Assembly: GCF_018873765.1 (NCBI RefSeq)
Contig: NC_057924.1
Coordinates: 19,029,542 to 19,093,541, forward strand
Reading direction: 5' to 3'
From: Telopea speciosissima
Lineage: Eukaryota; Streptophyta; Magnoliopsida; Proteales; Proteaceae
DNA: 64,000 nucleotides
The position numbers and the translations under genes were made by a program. Under the pieces are notes generated by a model that saw nothing but the letters and a program-made list of their open reading frames with translations, did no database searches and was not told where the DNA came from. Positions 11,740 to 23,892 of this stretch are shown here, one piece after another (within the stretch, counting starts at the first letter, position 1; each line of letters starts with the position of its first letter).

Positions 11740-12645
11740 GGTTACCCCTATAAATAGGGGTGACCCCACCCTCATTTTCAATGTCCAAGGGCGAGTTCCG
11801 CACCCATTTTCTCCCATTTTGCTCCTTTTGAGCCTTCCCACATGCCTTTTAACCCACCTTTTGCTAGCTTTGATCATCCTTCCACATGGGTAGATCCTTC
11901 GATTATCCTACCTAAAGATTGTTTTGGTTCGAAATCTTGTTTTCCCTCAATCCTTGACCCATATTTAGCCCATATACAGTCATTGCTCTGTCTAAGTACA
12001 AGTAGCAAAAACCTATATACAACCGTTACTCTGTCCGGAGTCCGAGTAGCAAAATTCCTATTGCAGTCGTTACTCTGTTTGAAATATGAGTAGCGAAACC
12101 CCTTTTACATAGCGATTACTCTGTCCGACAAGAGGGAGGCAAGCTGATCGTCCGTCTCCACCTGGGCCATGGGGACACCTCATATTTCGTATCTTTTGCA
12201 TTTTCTTTATTTTGATTAATTTCGCTTGCAGGTATACATCTCTACTTTTCCTTTTATTTTGGACACAGTGTAGACTATTAAAGTAGTTTACTTTAGTGTA
12301 CATAATAAATAATTTTTATTCTTTTCTTTCCTATGTTTGATGCATCATAATCTAGTCTTACATGTTGATATAGGATGTGTTACTATGGGAGAATTTTTGG
12401 AATCTAGCATCTAGTAGAAAGACTTGTTTAACTAGGCGAGATGGGGTGCTAATACTTTTCCACGCTCATAACCTGACCACTTACTCAAAATCTCTGATCA
12501 GACCATATGGAATCACATAGCCCTTTCCGCTCACCCGGGATGAGGCTACACCCATGGGTCCTAGGTCCGAATCCTAGGTGGTGACTCCATTTATTTTAAT
12601 TTATGAAGCATGATCCCAACCCCTTATGTTGATACATCAAACTCT
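11740..12645 (+). mobile_element. Truncated Tat-type LTR (same superfamily as 22494-23892)
   Basis: Aligned by eye, this stretch follows the LTR at 22494-23892 from its TATA region (CTATAAATAG at 11748-11757) through the GGGTAGATCCTTCG block, the GTTACTCTGTCCG repeats, the CCGTCTCCACCTG block and the ACCATATGGAATCA block, to TGATACATCAAAC at about 12640. It stops about 75 bp short of the LTR end and also lacks the first part, so it is neither complete nor flanked by a duplication. It appears considerably more diverged than the two LTRs of the nested element. Confidence 0.75.
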
Positions 12646-13634
12646 GTCATTTAATTAATTGGTTCTTTTTACCTTAAGATATACAAACACACACAACAAT
12701 TGAGAACTTAAACCATGAATGTTGAATTTATAGAAGAGCGCACCAATTATTAAGTTTCATTAATGTTCCTTCAAAAGCAAAGGTATGCTTTAATGGAGTA
12801 TTTGATCAATTATGTTACTTAATAGTACTTACTTGTGGCAAATGTATTAATGTTAAAATGCAAAATGCAACCTAATTAGTTCAGATAATCATTAGATATA
12901 TAGCTCAGATCTGAACCTACCCAGTTTCAGTTGATGGGAAAAATCAATCAGTTGCAGATAGATAGGCTTTTCAGATTTGAATATGCAATTGTACGATCGA
13001 TCAATCGATCGAAGCTTATAAACAAAATTTAAACACATCATCAAGGACGTACGAGCGTTCCATCAAAAAAGGACGTACTAGAGGGACTCTTGCATGCAAC
13101 GCAATGTGCCGCGTATCGTTCCTTTCACACGAGGGGGAAGTCAGATTGAGTCAGTACTCATCAGGATTTCAGTAGTGGAAGGAAGGAAGGAAGGGATAAA
13201 TGTGTTTGAGGGCAAATAGGAAAGAGTGAAAAAAGGGGTTTTCTGTCGTTCCATTTTTAGGGTTTTCAAGTTCTCAAGTTCTCAAGTGGAAGTGGGAGAC
13301 ACTTAGTTACTCAAGAATTTAAGCCATGCATCGTCTTCTTCGATGAGTAGTCGTCAATTCAAGCCTGGATTGAGTGGTGCAGGCCATTTACGTGCGAATT
13401 GGCTTCAACAGTAGTGGCGTGGCGTTGAGTGAAAGAGAGGGCTATAAAATCCTTTACGGGTCGACTGGTCTGCACCACAAATTCTTTCTCACTTCTCCCT
13501 TTTTGGCGTCTGTGAATGAGCGACAATCAAACCATGGTTACTGTTAGTAAATTTTATTTTACCAATGACAGCAACTGAAGGAATTGAAAAACACATGGAT
13601 TACTCCCATGTTACAAGCAAAACTGACATTTTCA

Positions 13635-13636
<2 letters not shown>
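12646..13636. other. No feature recognised
   Basis: This gene-free stretch contains short runs such as a GGAAGGAAGGAAGG tract near 13180. No gene, element end or RNA is seen. Confidence 0.35.

Positions 13637-13669
<33 letters not shown>
13637..13669. repeat. (TC)n microsatellite
   Basis: An uninterrupted TC dinucleotide run of about 16 repeats. Confidence 0.95.
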
Positions 13670-13671
<2 letters not shown>

Positions 13672-13973
13672 GTGATGTGTGCACCAACCCATTTCAGCTG
13701 TATTCTCAAAAGTAATGTTATTTGAATATCTATACATAAATTTGACATTTTAAAACAATTTTCAAAGCCCTAGAGAAATATTATTGGTCCAGCAGTAATG
13801 CAGCTAGTAGTGTAGGGGACTTGATTTATGGATCAAATCCCACTTTCTCTTGGTATTGGGTAAGGGTGTCAAAATCTAGCCCGAACCAGTAAAATCGATC
13901 GAAAAAACCCGGATTGAAGAACACTACAAATTGTGTGCGGTGCTCCTGCGCCCAGATACACTGGTGGATCCTA

Positions 13974-14148
13974 ATCCTCTACTGTTGCCCCGAGCTGCCC
14001 GATAGGACCATGTTGCGCAGACACAGTAAGGTGGGGGAAATGACCTCCTTACCTCTACTCGTGCAAGGCACTTGGGCAGGGGTAAGGAGGTCATTTCCCG
14101 CATTGTCTGCACAGCACAGTCCTGTCGGGCAGCTCGGCAGTAGAGGAT
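13974..14148. repeat. Long palindrome / foldback element
   Basis: The left arm (13974-14051, with GAGCTGCCCGATAGGACC and ATGACCTCCTTACC) is inverted in the right arm (14080-14148, with GGTAAGGAGGTCATTTCCC and CCTGTCGGGCAGCTCGG). The arms are about 70 bp around a loop of some 28 bp. It appears inserted inside another degraded MITE: outer sequences at 13935-13965 and 14155-14280 resemble the two halves of the GGTAGCGTTCTCT-ended family, whose right end is at about 14262-14282. Apparent open frames on both strands are products of the palindrome. Confidence 0.8.
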
Positions 14149-14282
14149 TCAAATTGCACACGGGCATACAAAATGACCACCACGCACCTTCCCGAAGGCA
14201 CAGTGATCATTTCGTGAACCCTTGTGTCCGGGCGCAGGGACAGCATACTGCACGTACCTAGGTAGCGTTCTCTTTCCCATCA

Positions 14283-15317
14283 AATTAAAAGAGAAAGTTT
14301 TCCTTCACCATGTAGTGAAGATTCACCACACTATCCTAGGGTTCACAAACCCCTATAGGGTTTTAGTATATTGCTTGAATTATTTTTTCAATATCCTCCC
14401 GTATTCATCTGAAATCCCGTGAGTTCACATTCATCATGGCTTAAGGAAAACTTGGTCCCAATTTAAATATATAAATTTCGATGCATTTAGTGGCAAGCAA
14501 ATTTTTTTTTGAAGGAAGAACATATCTAGCTGCCCTATCATTTTGTATTTTAACTATTGGATAAAATCAAAAATCCCATTTATACGTCACCTTTGTAATT
14601 TGACAATCTATCTCAATCATATGGCCTGCAAAGTGCAAACACACGCTAAGCTTTTATTTTTGCATGACATTACCATGCGAAAGCAAGAGGTCCTTTGCAA
14701 ATCCCTTTAATCCATGAGTACTGAGGTGAAGGATCAAAGGGTTAACCAGAATTTAAAGAGTAATATGTGTAGTTATAGTTTGCTCATCGCGATACTTTGG
14801 GCCTACACCTAGCTTCAAATTGGGCCCAAAAAGTTTATGTTCTTTCGTAAATCAAACCTGGGCTGGGCTGGGCTGGGCTAGTTCAGGTCTCAACATTGGT
14901 TAAAGCAAAGGAAGTACATTACAGAGCTGAAAGCCTGAAAATCCTGCTTTCCAATACTCGGAGTTGATATTTAGAACAGTGGTGAGCCCTTCAGAAAACT
15001 CTGAACCTGTCCATCAATGTGCCATCTTTGAAGCCATTCTCAAACCATTGATCAATGTTCCAAAACCAGACCAAACTCAACCTCCACAATGGCTTCTGGG
15101 TAAGTAGTTCACATGAACCCGGTTCATTGGACTCACATCACATCTTGGAAGAATAAAATCATGTCATATATATATGAAGAATGAACTCAACTTTAACAAA
15201 ACTAGGCAAGTTGGTGTCCTAAAGCTCATTAGCTGAACCGATTAAATCGACTGAAATGGAATTCTTTATCGAATCGGTTTTGGTTTTGATTTTTATAAGT
15301 CTTTAAACCGGTAATTA
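14283..15317. other. No feature recognised
   Basis: This is gene-free sequence. A short GGGCTGGGCTGGGCT tandem lies near 14860. Confidence 0.35.
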
Positions 15318-15505
15318 GGGAGAAAGAATGCTAACTGGGCATGTGCGGTGCACTGTCCTTGCGCCTAGACACAGGGGCACATGAAATGACCGTCGTGCCC
15401 CCATAGAAAGAGGGAATTTCTGGGGGGCACAGCGGTCATTCACGCGTCCCTATGTCTTGGCGCAAGGCCAGCGCATCGAACGCACCTGGTAGCGTTCTCT
15501 TTTCC
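15318..15505. mobile_element. Foldback MITE of the GAAAGAATGCTA family
   Basis: The left arm begins GGGAGAAAGAATGCTAACTG and the right arm ends GGTAGCGTTCTCTTTTCC. The arms pair over about 75 bp (for example CCTTGCGCCTAGACA against TGTCTTGGCGCAAGG) with a purine-rich loop near 15405-15425. No coding capacity and no clean target duplication. Confidence 0.7.
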
Positions 15506-15582
15506 TAAATTTTTATATGGTTTTATAGATATATTTTTTTTATATATATGAAAAATCTAGACCAATTAGTGTGTGTTTATCT

Positions 15583-17026
15583 TAGGGGTGTCAAACGGTC
15601 AGTTCGGCCTCGTTTCGATCGAGTTGAATCGATTTCGGTCTAGGAATGAGTGAGACTAAAACCAAACCATTAAGGAACTTTGGTTTCAGTCTGGTATGGT
15701 TTTCGGTTTATTTCGTTTTTCATTATCAGTTAATACCGATTCAGATCGATCGGTTAGTTGTCAGGCTTAAACCACAATGAAATGTTACATTCGTAACTGG
15801 TACTAATGAAAGATTCGGTAAAAATACTAAATCATCTTCTCCAAATCAAACAAGTAAACAACCAAGAATAGGAAAATTAATGTGATATGTTGATATTGTA
15901 ATCGAAACAAAGATGAATATATAAATTGTAAGGGGAAGATTACTAATATTTTTTTGGTGAAAGTCTCATGGATAAAGGATTAAGTGATCTTGGATCCATG
16001 GATCGAAATGGCAACCATCCTACTACATGATTCAGAAGAAAGATTACATGATTCAAGAAAGACTTTAAATATAAAATACCCTCGAGGATAGGTTTGAGGA
16101 TAAGAGGTGTTGTTAAAACCCCATGTTGCAAATAATTTATCACCTCCTTATTATCTCCTTCTACCTCGAGTTGAGCAAAGTCCTCTGATATAGCCTCCAA
16201 CATCACCGAATGAATCATCATTACTTCTCCGACCACTGGTAAAGAGAAGGATGATGACTTAGAGATAGAGAAACGTGACTGACCATGATGATCCCGACAA
16301 ATAAAACTGATCCCTCCATGGACTGATTCATTAGGAAGGATAGCGTGACAATTAGCTTTGTAGACATTTGGTGGAGGCAGTACCCATATATAGGTGGTGA
16401 AAAATAGATATCCCGATCCCCGCTTGGAGCATTTGATTGTGGAAAAAGTAAAAGAGAGCTCATAAAAATTAGATTCCGCCATTTGGATTACTAATATTGA
16501 AATCACTGGATAATTAGAGTTTGTGGCTAAAGATCATTGTTACAAATCAACTCATTGTTTATCATTTGTAAGGGGAAGATAACTAATATTGAAATCAATG
16601 GATAACTAATCACTAAGAAGATAACTAACATTGAAATCACAAAATGAACCCTACTATCAAATAATTCATTTAAGTGTACAATTAATTTTATATAGTGAAC
16701 AAAGAAATCAATGGAGCCATTGTTAGAAATCAATTTCCCTATTAATAACCTCATACTCATTGATAACAATTCCCCTTACAACCAGAAATCTTCTCACTAA
16801 TATTAAGATCAATAGATAATCAATTCATAACCTCATACTCAATAATTTTTTTTATGGGTTTCACTTGGTTTGGTTTTCGGTCTAGATATTGGTTGATTTG
16901 GTGCGGTCCGGTTTTTAGCCGCTCTCATCATACTTCAATCCAAAACCAATCCGATAATGATCGGTTTGGTTCGATCCAGGTTTTTTTAGGCGTTTTATCG
17001 ATTCGGGCTAGCTTTTGACACCCCTA
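15583..17026. mobile_element. hAT-like element, TAGGGGTGTCAA termini, carrying a LINE
   Basis: It begins TAGGGGTGTCAA and ends TTGACACCCCTA, perfect 12-bp inverted ends. The flanks are GTTTATCT (15575-15582) and GTTATCTC (17027-17034), which agree if one T was gained or lost, so the 8-bp duplication is only probable. Near both ends the interior is rich in GGTTTCGGTC/GGTTTTCGGTTT words, as in the copy at 49073. A LINE tail sits inside (15951-16485). Local tandem copies of AAGATAACTAATATTGAAATC lie between 16485 and 16640. Confidence 0.6.
15951..16485 (-). mobile_element. 5'-truncated LINE tail with 13-bp TSD
   Basis: A 535-bp minus-strand insertion is flanked by exact copies of GATTACTAATATT (15938-15950 and 16486-16498). 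A short T-run at 15949-15955 marks the poly-A side. The minus-strand frame encodes an RNase H-like domain: WVLPPPNVYKANCHA near its start, then GGISFICRDHHGQ and LEVEGDNKEVINYLQHG. The family's first catalytic Asp (usually in N.DGA) is replaced here by His. It is only the last part of a LINE and cannot be autonomous. Confidence 0.85.
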
Positions 17027-17034
17027 GTTATCTC

Positions 17035-17740
17035 TCGTCCCTTCTATGAAATGACATATTTATCCCCTATTGTGAAAAGATAAAGATAGATACAAAGAGA
17101 CGCTAATGTACGCTAGGCAGCCGGACAGCGAACTCAATCCCTCATTTATATAAGGTGTCGCAAGGTTATTGGCCAAAGCCAGAGTACAATGCACGCCAAC
17201 TTTGAATAACTTAGCAAGCAAGAATACACAAAATCTGATTTATTTTCTTCCCTTGATATGCTTTTCAAAGCACCTTTAGCTAACCGTAGTGAAGCATATT
17301 TGGATCTTTTACTTCTAATGGCAAAAACTTTATCGATTTAAAAACAAAGCCACAATAAGTTTCTAATTCCTTGTTTATATATTTATATAATGTCTTAATT
17401 AATCCAAAACTTGATCTAGGTTGATGACACAACTACTCAAGTGTGAATTTCATATGGAAAATAATTTATAACTTCAATTCCCAAAAAAAAATAATTTATT
17501 ACTTCAGACAATCTCATCTTTTGATCTTTCTTCCTAAGCTTAGAGATACATGGATATGTATCTATTTATAAGATTTCAGGCTGGAAAGAAAAGGTCAAGT
17601 TCACACGTTTGGTTGAATTTTTCTTCTATTTCATAACAAGAATAGGTATGAACTATATACCAAATAAAAGTATTGTTTATAAGGAAAGAATTATCAGATT
17701 GTTTTAGATTCTAAGACTCAAATTGGTAAGATAATCTTAT
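17035..17740. other. No feature recognised
   Basis: AT-rich, gene-free sequence with no clear element ends. Confidence 0.35.
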
Positions 17741-17749
17741 AAGATCTTT

Positions 17750-17893
17750 GGGGAAAAGAATGCTACCTAGTCATGTGGCCACCTCACCTTCATGGAAAGG
17801 TGGAAATCCCGCCCCTTGTGATGCATGCGCACATGCTATCATTGACCCTGCATTGATGTAGAGGCCACGCGATCAGGTATCATTCTCTTGCCC
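17750..17893. mobile_element. Mutator-like MITE with 9-bp TSD
   Basis: Inverted termini (left GGGAAAAGAATGCTACCTAG, right TCAGGTATCATTCTCTTGCC) extend about 33 bp with a few mismatches around a 144-bp element. Flanks AAGATCTTT (17741-17749) and AAGATGTTT (17894-17902) match at 8 of 9, which suggests a Mutator-type duplication. No coding capacity. Confidence 0.75.
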
Positions 17894-17902
17894 AAGATGT
17901 TT

Positions 17903-20003
17903 TTAACCCTTTTGTCATAAATCTCAAACTAATTTGACGAACTCCAAGTTCACACGAAGAGAGACATGAAACTTCTTTTTATTTTTGAAGTTTTAGGCCA
18001 AATTAATCCCTTGATATATAGGGTTCTGTTTACTGGTTGTTCTCTCCCTATTTAGGAATTTCATAGATTTTAATCACATTTCTTTTTTCATAGTCGAAAT
18101 AATGTAGAAATTGAAAACCCTAGCTATGAATCAAGTATGCATGTCAAGGTTAAAAATAAAAAAAAATAAAAATTGAAAATCGAATTGATCAGTGCCAATT
18201 TGGATTTTAATTAATCAGAATTGGTCAGAATCGGAGTAGAGAATCAATCAAAATCGACTGAATCGGTCATGGCCAATTTCGATCAATTCACCAATCTAAT
18301 TCCCGATTCTTAAAACCGTGTTTTTGGGCGATTATAATGAATAGCTTGACAGAGATTGGAAATCTCTGAAAAATGGTTATAAAGTCACAATTGATCACAT
18401 AAAAATGGGGGAAAAGTGGCTCCACACAATCTTATATTATGCAGATCTTCATATATGATCTTACTATTCAAAAAGGGATGCCAATATGCTTCCTAAGAAT
18501 AAGCAATCTTTGTACCTTAATATGATTAGAGAGTTGAATCCTTTGGAGATTGATGATTGACAAGAAGAATTTATTATCTGCTTCCCTTTCATATTCATGT
18601 GGGACTATGAGAGTGGGGCCCACCATATTAAATGCAATTATGCTACCCTAGGGACCACCACATGTGTGACATGGGTCGTCTCCAAAATAAACAAAGCCAT
18701 GTCTGAGTCTCCTTTGTTGTACCTCGTTCAAGTTCAAGTTTGGAACTAAATGTCAAAGAGGAAAAAAGTAAGGACATCAACCGGTCAGTCTCTTTACCCA
18801 AAAGGCAAAAGAGTCAATCCTGGTTGATTATTAATTTTTCCACACCAATTTAGGAAACACATCATGCCAGCCTAACCGTCGGATACTAGAGAGGATTTGA
18901 ATCCACCAATTTAAGACCATATTATATTAGCTAATCAGGTCTCATAGATTAAGTATGAACATGTTTATATTCAGTCTCTGGGTTATCAGTTTGTAATTGG
19001 AGTTAAGTTAATCGGACTAATTATATTATACTTAGCATTTAAACAGACAAATTGGTTATAAACAGTCGTAAACATGCTATAAATGTGATGGTGACTCAGC
19101 AATCTCCGATCATCGAAAGATTCTTTTTAATATGTTCCAACACCAGTTCTTTGTCCTTTCCTGAAGGATGACTAATCAGGCTATAAACAGGCTATAAATG
19201 GATGGTCTCAGTTGATTATGGTTGTTTAGGCTAGAATCAAGCACCATGAATTCCAAAATAACAATCGGTCTACACCCAACACCGGACCATTTAAGAACCA
19301 TTTGGTCCGGTTTCGGGATTTAACCTGTCATTTCAATCGGGCCAACCAATACGGGCCAGATTTTGATACCCCGAAAGAAAAGCAATTATAAATACTTATA
19401 AAAGGGAGAAGATTTCTCATGCTATCAATGTAGGAGACATCTCCCATACTACACCAATGATAGTGTAGGAAACGATATCATTCACATAGGACTCACATGA
19501 TCAAAGAAGGAAAGAGAAAATTTAAAAAAAAAATCATGTAAAATGAGGGTACATTGTCTGTGTGGGAAGTTCTTTTCCCTTCATGTACATATATAGGTGA
19601 CATTCATATTACCAAAATACCTTGAGATAGTGATGTGAGGTGCTGGAGAGAGGGGAGAGGACCCAAAACAGCCAAGTCTGATGTGGTGCGGAAGCTCTGA
19701 AATAATCACTTGTTACTCTACTCCCAAAACAACCAATGTAAAACACTACCAAAACAGCTCAAGGCAGTTTTAAAAGTAACAACCAGCAGAAGGTTTTTAA
19801 TAGCAACATCATAACATTCATTAATGGGTGCCCTCAAGTGATTGCTATGTTGCAATGCCCAAATGAATCAACCTCTTGAAAATGCAGCTCGTAGTCCAAT
19901 CCTCACATGATGAAATACAAACAGTAGCTATGCACAAATACAAGAACAATAACTACGCACGCATATAAGAACAATATGTTTCTACCAAAAAAAAATAACA
20001 ATA
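17903..20003. other. Gene-free sequence
   Basis: No gene or complete element is seen. Words such as AATCGGTC and GGCTATAAA, together with CGGGCCAGATTTTGATACCCC near 19350, suggest a degraded TAGGGGTGTCAA-type end. A long A-run lies at about 19525-19533. Confidence 0.35.
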
Positions 20004-20197
20004 TGTTAGTTGATGTAGCATATGATTGCCACATTAGCATAATTAATTGTTTATTTAAATTTTAAAATTAAATTCTGTAACTATCTTCACTTCCTTAATG
20101 GTAGGAGATGGTTTTAATTTTAAAATTAAAGCTAGTAATGAAGTCATGTAAACTTACACTTAATGTTTTAATTAAGCAGTGCAGTAATATAAACTTC

Positions 20198-20403
20198 TCT
20201 TACCATATATCGCTCATGCGATCTCCATGCAATCCGCCATCTCCATTATTCCTCATTATTCTGTATTATCTTGTATTCCATAATTATTCTTTATCTTTCC
20301 TTGCAATTAGAAATAGATTTAGACTATTCTTTACGTATATATATCTTGTAATTGGAATAGAGAATCAAGTGATTTCATCCACATTGGATAATCACGTTTA
20401 ACA
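20198..20403 (+). repeat. 5' LTR of level 2 copia
   Basis: A 206-bp terminal repeat. Differences from the 3' copy cluster at CCGCC versus TCATC (about 20234) and at three single sites. All six are transitions, in line with decay by deamination. Confidence 0.95.
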
Positions 20404-20463
20404 TGGTATCAGCCAAAACCCATGATCCTTGATATTTTTTCCATTTTCTTCTTCTTCTCCACC

Positions 20464-22493
20464 ATGACTGGGATCCTTCCACCGCGGCAGTGCTCACCAA
20501 TGCTGCTATGTCGGCGACCTCTTCCACTTCCCTTATTCCGATTACCTCACCTTATTGTCTCCACTCCTCCGATCAACCTAGATCGGCTTTGGTTCAACCT
20601 CTCCCTGATGGAGATAATTACCCTACATGGCATCGTTCGATGCTCATGGCTCTTGAAGTGAAACATAAGCTCTCCTTCATCGATGGCACATTGGCAAAGC
20701 CTGATGCTACCTCTCCTGATTTGCCTCACTGGATTCGGTGTAACAGCATGGTTCGATCTTGGATCGTCCACTCTACGATCCCCGCTATTGCCCACAGCAT
20801 ATTATGGATTGATTCGGCGATGGATGCTTGGCATGATCTTCGCGAGCGTTTCTCCCCAAAGAACGCTCCACGTATCTTTGAGATTCGACGTGCTCTATCG
20901 ACTCACGTGCAAGGAACCGATTCCATATCGACTTATTACACTACAATCAAAGGTTACCATGGTGAACTTCTTTCCTACCGTGCACGTACTGCCTCCTTGC
21001 TCGTGTGGTGCCCTCAAACCTATTCATGAATTTTTGGAGACCGACTCGCTCATGGACTTTCTTCAAGGCTTGAATGAATCATATATGACTGTGCGCAGCC
21101 AAATCTTGCTTATGGACCCGCTGCCCACCATCAACAAAGCATATGCCCTACTCCTTCAAGAGGAACGACAGCGTTCCATCACTCTTGGGCGCTCCTCTCT
21201 ACCAGACCAGACCGCCATGGCTGCAGGCCGTACCACTACTGCTGCTCCCATTCGCAAGCCCGAGCAGCCATCCAAACCGCAATATCATTGCACCTACTGG
21301 GACAAGGATGGCCACTCGAAAAGCAGTTGTTTTAAGAAGCATGGCTACCCGGACTGGTGGACTGCTCGTCGCGATCCAAAGCCCACTGATACTGCCACTT
21401 CTTCTCGTGCCCTCGGCCCTCGGCTTGCTACCACGACTGCCACAGATCCGCCATCTGCCCCTGCTGGCACACCCTCTCTGACTGTCGACCAAATTCAGCA
21501 CCTCTTATCGCTCATTCCTACTAGTAATAAACCTATGGTTAATATGGCAGGTAATTTATCACACCCCCCTCCGCTTGGATTTTAGATACTGGTGCTACCG
21601 CGCACATCACTTATGATGCGTCTTTATTTAATTCCATAGTTCCTTGTAAATCGTCTTTACCTATCACCCTTTCGAATGGTTCATTTGCTCATGTGACACG
21701 CATTGGTTCCATCACTTTATTCCCTGGATTTGTTATTGATCGTGTCCTGTTAGTTCCATCCTTTAAATATAACTTGTTATCTGTTAGTAAAATCACCTCA
21801 TTTTCTCACTTTGTCGTGACATTCACTGTTGACTCTTGTTTTTTCCAGGACCCACATTTGAAGAAGACTATTGCGACGGGGAGTAGGCATGGTGGTCTCT
21901 ACCTTCTTGACCCATCTCCACCCTTTTCGGCGGCTGTCCCTGGCAATCACTTTGACATATGTCATTGGAGGTTGGGTCACCCGGGTCCTTCCACTATTTC
22001 TACTTTGCATCGCTCTTTTCCTAAAATTTCTATTTCCAATAAATGCACATGCACTGTGTGTCCGTTAGCTAAACAATCTCGCCTTCCATTTTCTAATAGT
22101 TCTATTAGCACTACTTCTTGTTTTGATTTGGTTCACTTTGATATTTGGGGCCCATACCGGACCACTTCTTTATCCGACGCCCGTTATTTTCTGACAATTG
22201 TGGATGATTTTTCTAGAAGCACTTGGACATTTCTTATGACATCTAAATCTGATGTTAATCATTTATTACCACATTTTTTTGCTATGGTTCGTAATCAATT
22301 CAATGTTACCATCAAATGTATTCGGTCTGACAATGCAACTGAGTTCTTCAATCAACCCACTTCTTAGTATTTGCAATCACTGGGGGTGCTCCAACAATCC
22401 AGTTGCGTTGCCACACCACAGCAAAATGGCGTTGTTGAACGCAAGAACAGACATCTTTTAAATGTTGCCCGCGCTCTTCGCTTCCAATCTAGT
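20464..22493 (+). pseudogene. Copia gag-protease-integrase, first part (level 2)
   Basis: This is the upstream half of the level 2 polyprotein. Gag covers about 20508-21560: WHRSMLMALEVKHKL, a central copia-gag domain, and a zinc knuckle C-x2-W-x4-H-x4-C near 21290-21330 whose second Cys is replaced by Trp. A frameshift lies around 20940-21000. Another near 21580 separates Gag from the protease motif ILDTGATAHIT. The integrase zinc region (HWRLGHPG…CTCTVCPLAK) and catalytic core (HFDIWGPY, IVDDFSRSTW, IRSDNATEF) follow, with a TAG at about 22366. Coding stops at 22493, where the level 3 element enters just after the [14 protein letters not shown] motif. Not functional. Confidence 0.9.
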
Positions 22494-23892
22494 TGTAGAC
22501 ACTGAATTTTGTCACCCCCCGACGATGATGACAACAGGACACGGACAGACATCGGTATCTCTCTTAAGAAGGACCCTTGTCCCTACATCTGAATCAAATC
22601 ACCCGAACATCCCTAAAATGACTTATCAGACCCTTTACTAAACGCTAAAGGAGGTACTGCTCACCCTCCCCCACCACGGCGGTCCCGCTAGCCGGTTAGC
22701 AGGCCGTGGGGATCTAAGGGGGCAGGCAACCCCCTGGCAGGGGGTGTAGGGGGACGGAGCCCCCCGACAAAAAATTTTTTGAAGAGTCAGAAAGGAGCCA
22801 AAAACCCAAAAAATAAGAAAAAGTGGTACTGCGCCCCCACGGCACTGTGGGGACGCGTACTTGATTTCTACGGTGCCATGAAGGGGTGTGACATCAGCCT
22901 ACTGACATCACCCACGGCGCCGTGGAGGGCTTATCCGGCCAAGGGTGAGGGTCCCCCCTCCCTATAAATAGGAGGGTCCCCCTCCCTCATTTCTCAAGCT
23001 TTTCTCGGGTAAGGAGACCCTTCAGGGCTTGTTTTGCCCCCTTTTCACCCTCTTTTTCTCCGTCTTTCCCTCATAAGTATGTGAGTGAGTGGAGTTCTTT
23101 GACGTGGGTAGATCCTTCGGTAACCCATCCAAGCATAGAGCGATTCTGCTCTTGGGTATTGTTATCCCGTCAGTGTACGAATAACGAAAAACCCCCTTCA
23201 TAGCCCTGATTCTGTCTGTATATAGATAACAAGAATCCCTTATATAGTCGTTACTCTGCCCGAAGTTTGAGTAGCGAAACCCATCTCATACAGTCCTTAC
23301 TCTATCTGACAAGAGAGAGACAAGCCGATCTTCCGTCTCCACCTGAGCAGTGGGACATCACATATTTCGCCCTCGGTGCGCTTTCATTTATTTCTTGCAT
23401 TTCTAGACAGGTATCTGTCTCTTTCCCTCTCATTATTTTTGGCATAATGTAGACAATTAAAGTAACTCATTTTAGTGTACATAGTAAATGATTTTTCTTT
23501 TTTTATCATGATTAGTGCATCATAACTTAGCCTTACATGTTAGTATAGGATATATTATTAAGGGAGAATATTCAAAAACCAGCATCTAGTAGAGTGACCG
23601 GTTTATCCGGGCGAGGTGGGTGCCTAACACCTTCCCACCCTCGTAACCTGACTACTTACCCTGAATCTCTGACCAGACCATATGGAATCACGTAGCCCTT
23701 TTCGCTAACCCCGGATGGGGCTACACCCATTAGGTCCTAGGCCCTAACCCTAGGTGGCGACTCTATTTCTTTATAAAGCATGATCCCAATCCCCATGATG
23801 ATATATCGAAACGATACACCGTTATTCATCGAAGCCAATCCTTGTAGCCAAGAGGCTGAGGAACCCTCATCCCGAGGACCACGGTACTTACA
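22494..23892 (+). repeat. 5' LTR of level 3 element
   Basis: A 1399-bp LTR. A TATA box TATAAATA lies at 22973-22980 in a context rich in GGGTCCC, so transcription probably starts near 23005. A poly-G/C-rich block (22680-22790) precedes it. Downstream are a series of GTTACTCTG(T/C)CCGA repeats (23190-23310) and the CCTAGG-containing region before the end. Confidence 0.9.
22973..22980 (+). promoter_or_regulatory. LTR TATA box
   Basis: TATAAATA within CCCTATAAATAGGAGGG. The related LTR fragment at 11740 keeps the same CTATAAATAG, so the site is conserved. The 3' LTR of this element has lost the segment containing it. Confidence 0.6.

Noticed and set aside
13914-14261. Overlapping frames on both strands around 14 kb
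   Set aside because: They arise from the long palindrome. The two strands encode nearly the same peptides because the arms are inverted copies.
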